Assembly: GCF_945859705.1 (NCBI RefSeq)
Contig: NC_079134.1
Span: 162,909,718-162,973,717 of the forward strand
DNA from: Episyrphus balteatus
Lineage: Eukaryota > Arthropoda > Insecta > Diptera > Syrphidae
Reading direction: 5' to 3'
Length of the DNA stretch: 64,000 bases
The position numbers and the translations under genes were made by a program. Position 1 is the first letter of the stretch. Each line of letters opens with the position of its first letter. Under the pieces are notes generated by a model that had not been told where the DNA came from, did no database searches, and worked only from the letters and a program-made list of their open reading frames with translations. Below are positions 61,416-64,000 of the stretch, piece by piece.

Positions 61416-62267
61416 ACACAGCCACACAAAAAAATATAAAAGTTCTGGTCTGGGGTTGCGACCAGGTTTTTCATATAGTTATGGGGTCGCTGAAACCGAA
61501 TCCGAAGTCCGTTTTGCCCCATCACGTCAGGTTTTTGAGATAACCTCAAAAAATGTCACGAAAACAAAATTTTTTTTTCTCTGATCTGGATGTGCGAATA
61601 TGTTATTCATATAGTTTTTGGATCGCTGAATCCAGATTCGAAGTCAATTTTGCCCTATCACGTCAGGTTTCTGAGATATCCTCAAAAAAATGTCAAAACC
61701 AAAAAAACAAAATTTCTTATCTGGAGTTGCGACTAAATTTTTCATATAGTTTTTGGGTTGCTTAAACCGAATCCGAAGTCTATTTTGCCGTATCACGTCA
61801 GGTTTTTGAAATATCCTCAAAAAATATCAGATAAGAACTTTTTTTTTGAGTTTAGACATTTTTTGAGGATATTTCAAAAACCTGACGTGATACGGCAAAA
61901 TAGACTTCAGATTCGGTTTAAGCAACCCAAAAACTATATGAAAAATCTAGTCGCAACTCCAGATAAGAAATTTTGTTTTTTTGGTTTTGACATTTTTTTG
62001 AGGATATCTCAGAAACCTGACGTGACAGGGCAAAATTGACTTCGAATCTGGATTCAGCGATCCAAAAACTATATGAATAACATATTCGCACATCCAGATC
62101 AGAGAAAAAAAATTTTGTTTTCGTGACATTTTTTGAGGTTATCTCAAAAACCTGACGTGATGGGGGCAAAACGGACTTCGGATTCGGTTTCAGCGACCCC
62201 AAAACTATATGAAAAACCTGGTCGCAACCCCAGACCAGAACTTTTATATTTTTTTGTGTGGCTGTGT
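61416..62267. repeat. 852 bp foldback built of ~130 bp internal repeats
   Basis: Ends ACACAGCCACACAAAAAAAT / ATTTTTTTGTGTGGCTGTGT. The sequence is complementary to itself around about 61841 with little or no loop. Each arm has three tandem units carrying TATCACGTCAGGTTT, GA(A/T)TCCGAAGTC-type and TTCATATAGTTT. Overlapping frames on both strands here are repeat by-products. Confidence 0.9.
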
Positions 62268-62785
62268 AATTAAATAAGGGAGCGATTTCTTTTTGTGACT
62301 GTATTTGTGTCTAAGTGACCGATGAAAAACAAAAAACTATACAAAACTTCATAGTAGGAACAAGACAACGTAACATTTGTTTGTTTTGTTCACTAAAAAT
62401 GATTTATATTTCACAAATAAACAAAAATTGGCTCTGGTTCTTCATTTCTTTACAAAATTTTATTTTGGTTTGACGTTTTGTATTTGACAAAATTGTAGTG
62501 TTTGTGAAAATGTGTGTAAATACGTCTCGATTTAAAAGGATCGATTCTTCGGGAAAAAGTAGCGAATTTTTTTTTCATTGGAATTCATTTAAGGAAAAAG
62601 TAGCGACTGCAAGTCGACTGCAGATCGAATTTTTGGTTATTGAGAATTCGACATATAATATTTTTTCTTTTGCACTATCAAGAACGTATTTTTTTCTAGG
62701 TGCCAAAGAAGAAAAACATTAATCGCCACATGAAAAAACATCCATTTAAAAATGAACTGACTGTGACCTCCTGGGAAAATTTTGC

Positions 62786-62830
62786 GTGACCCACCGGCAC
62801 CGGTGGGTCACATGGTGGTCAACGTGTTAA
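62786..62830. repeat. Perfect 12 bp palindrome next to TTAACACGTTG end
   Basis: GTGACCCACCGG CA CCGGTGGGTCAC at 62786-62811, followed at 62827 by TTAA. Read inward from the TTAA it gives TTAACACGTTGACCACC, resembling a terminus of a TTAA-targeting element, but no partner end was found. Confidence 0.4.
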
Positions 62831-63483
62831 GGATACGTTTAAAATTGAACCACTTTTAAGATTGCTTTATAGAAACGACCGTTATTTTGTTTGTTGGTTA
62901 AGAGCTGCTCACTAAAAATATGACCGCATCTTCAAAATAATATGGTAAAATAGTTCGTTGACACCAAAAAATTTTTTCACTTTTCATTTTCGTTCATGTT
63001 CTAAAACTTAAGCATTTTAAAAATCATCTTAATTAAGTATAACTTACCAAATTATTGTTTAAGATTTGACTTCTTGGGGGGGGTCATGACCCCGTGACCC
63101 CCCCCTTGTATACGCCGTTGTAAATAAGCTGCCAGTTTCTCCTGACACGGAAAGCATTTTAGATAAGCAACAGAATGGAGTTGATAATAAAACACATTTT
63201 GTATCAGGCAAAAAGTAAAAAAAAATAATCAAACACATTCTATAACATTGGATACATTAGCTGTGTTTTTGTGAGAACTAAGAATGAAATTTTACAAAAG
63301 AAAATAAATTATGAAAAAACCAAATGCACCTCGAACAATTTTTAGAGTAGTGGTATAAGTTCTCGTTCCATTCAGCATTATAAAATACTTAAAAATAATA
63401 TGTCATATCTCCGGATTAAATAAACATAAAAATTTCCAGCTCGATCAATCGTCTTATCTTCTTTCACATGCAGTTTACAAAAA

Positions 63484-64000
63484 ATAAAATGCACGACTGG
63501 GTCGCACGAACTTGATCTTAGAGTTAAAGTTGCTTAAATTTTTAAGACTTTATATAGAAATTTGGAAAAAAAAAAATAAAATTCGTTTTTTAAAAAAATA
63601 AAATAAAATCTAAAATTGAATTGCCCTCCAAAACAAGTATGCAGTTTTGATTGATATATTAACATGCATTTTTAGAAAAAAAAATTTCAAAATCGTTAGA
63701 GCCGTTTTTAAAAAAATTATTTTTTATAAATAATTTTTTGGAAAAAAAGTTTTAAAATAAAATTGGTATGCCATTTTGTAGAAATCACTAATCAACATCT
63801 AAAAACAAAATTTCAAAAAAATTCAATGTCCCGTTTTCGAAAATTTGATTTTTCAAAAAATTTATTTTATTTTTGGTTTATACTTAAATTATATACATGC
63901 TTCTTCACAAAAAGTTTCGTTGAAATCGAATAACCAGTTTCGGAGATAATCGGATTTGAAAAAAACCGTTCTATGGCAGGTACCGTTAATAATGATTTTC
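63484..64000 (+). repeat. Dispersed family R1, copy 5, cut by window end
   Basis: Starts AAAATAAAATGCACGACTGG and includes AAATCGTTAGAGCCGTTTTT and CTATGGCAGGTACCGTTA. It continues beyond the window. Confidence 0.75.

Larger units (their letters stand above)
60478..63120. mobile_element. 2.6 kb non-autonomous hAT element with 8 bp TSD
   Basis: Left end CAAGGGCGTATACAGG; right end read inward CAACGGCGTATACAAGG. Identical 8 bp flanks TAAATAAG at 60470-60477 and 63121-63128. The subterminal TTCTTGGGGGGGGTCA occurs near both ends. hAT class is supported by TSD length and the GGCGTA-type termini. Frames at 60983 and 62498 show no hAT transposase domain. An 852 bp foldback lies within. Confidence 0.85.

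Noticed and set aside
61553..62202. Several frames with repeated ESRFEVNFALSRQVSEISS on both strands
   Set aside because: Products of the internal repeats in the 852 bp palindrome.

Overview
The window is AT-rich eukaryotic DNA. Spliced genes with short GT-AG introns, large repeat-filled introns and a dense load of DNA transposons and inverted repeats point to an insect, most likely a dipteran. The Amt protein closely resembles insect Amt/Rh-family ammonium transporters. Species was not determined.

Two genes can be reconstructed fully. On the minus strand (34479-41681) an eight-exon gene encodes a 677-residue SV2-like major-facilitator transporter with a pentapeptide-type luminal loop. All exon phases join in frame, but one intron is only 41 nt. 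On the plus strand (46919-58136) a four-exon gene encodes a 579-residue ammonium transporter (Amt). The two genes are divergent, about 5.2 kb apart. Inside the 9.4 kb first intron of Amt is a second, diverged first exon (50357-50477) with the same splice phase. About 1 kb after the Amt stop there is a third first-exon copy (59108-59267) whose partner exons are not in the window, so a second tandem Amt gene probably starts here and continues beyond 64000.

The first ~34 kb contain no coding exon that I can support. They hold repeats and unassigned AT-rich DNA: an inverted minisatellite (4689-5573), a hAT element nested in an older inverted repeat (12926-15392), a dispersed family with six copies, a tRNA-derived SINE-like insertion inside a foldback element (25975-26546), the 3' tail of a probable non-LTR retrotransposon (27869-28860), and two foldback elements (30424-30769 and 31539-32278).

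From 42 to 64 kb, mobile DNA fills the intergenic space and introns: a TTAA-flanked piggyBac-type MITE (44714-45247), a TA-flanked mariner-type MITE (48363-48918), a 1.5 kb foldback with ~660 bp arms inside Amt intron 1 (51172-52664), and a 2.6 kb hAT element with an 8 bp target duplication (60478-63120) that itself carries an 852 bp foldback of internal repeats. I found no new enzymatic or defence system. The most notable signals are the repeated duplication of the Amt promoter/first exon, the micro-intron, and the nested, datable transposon insertions.
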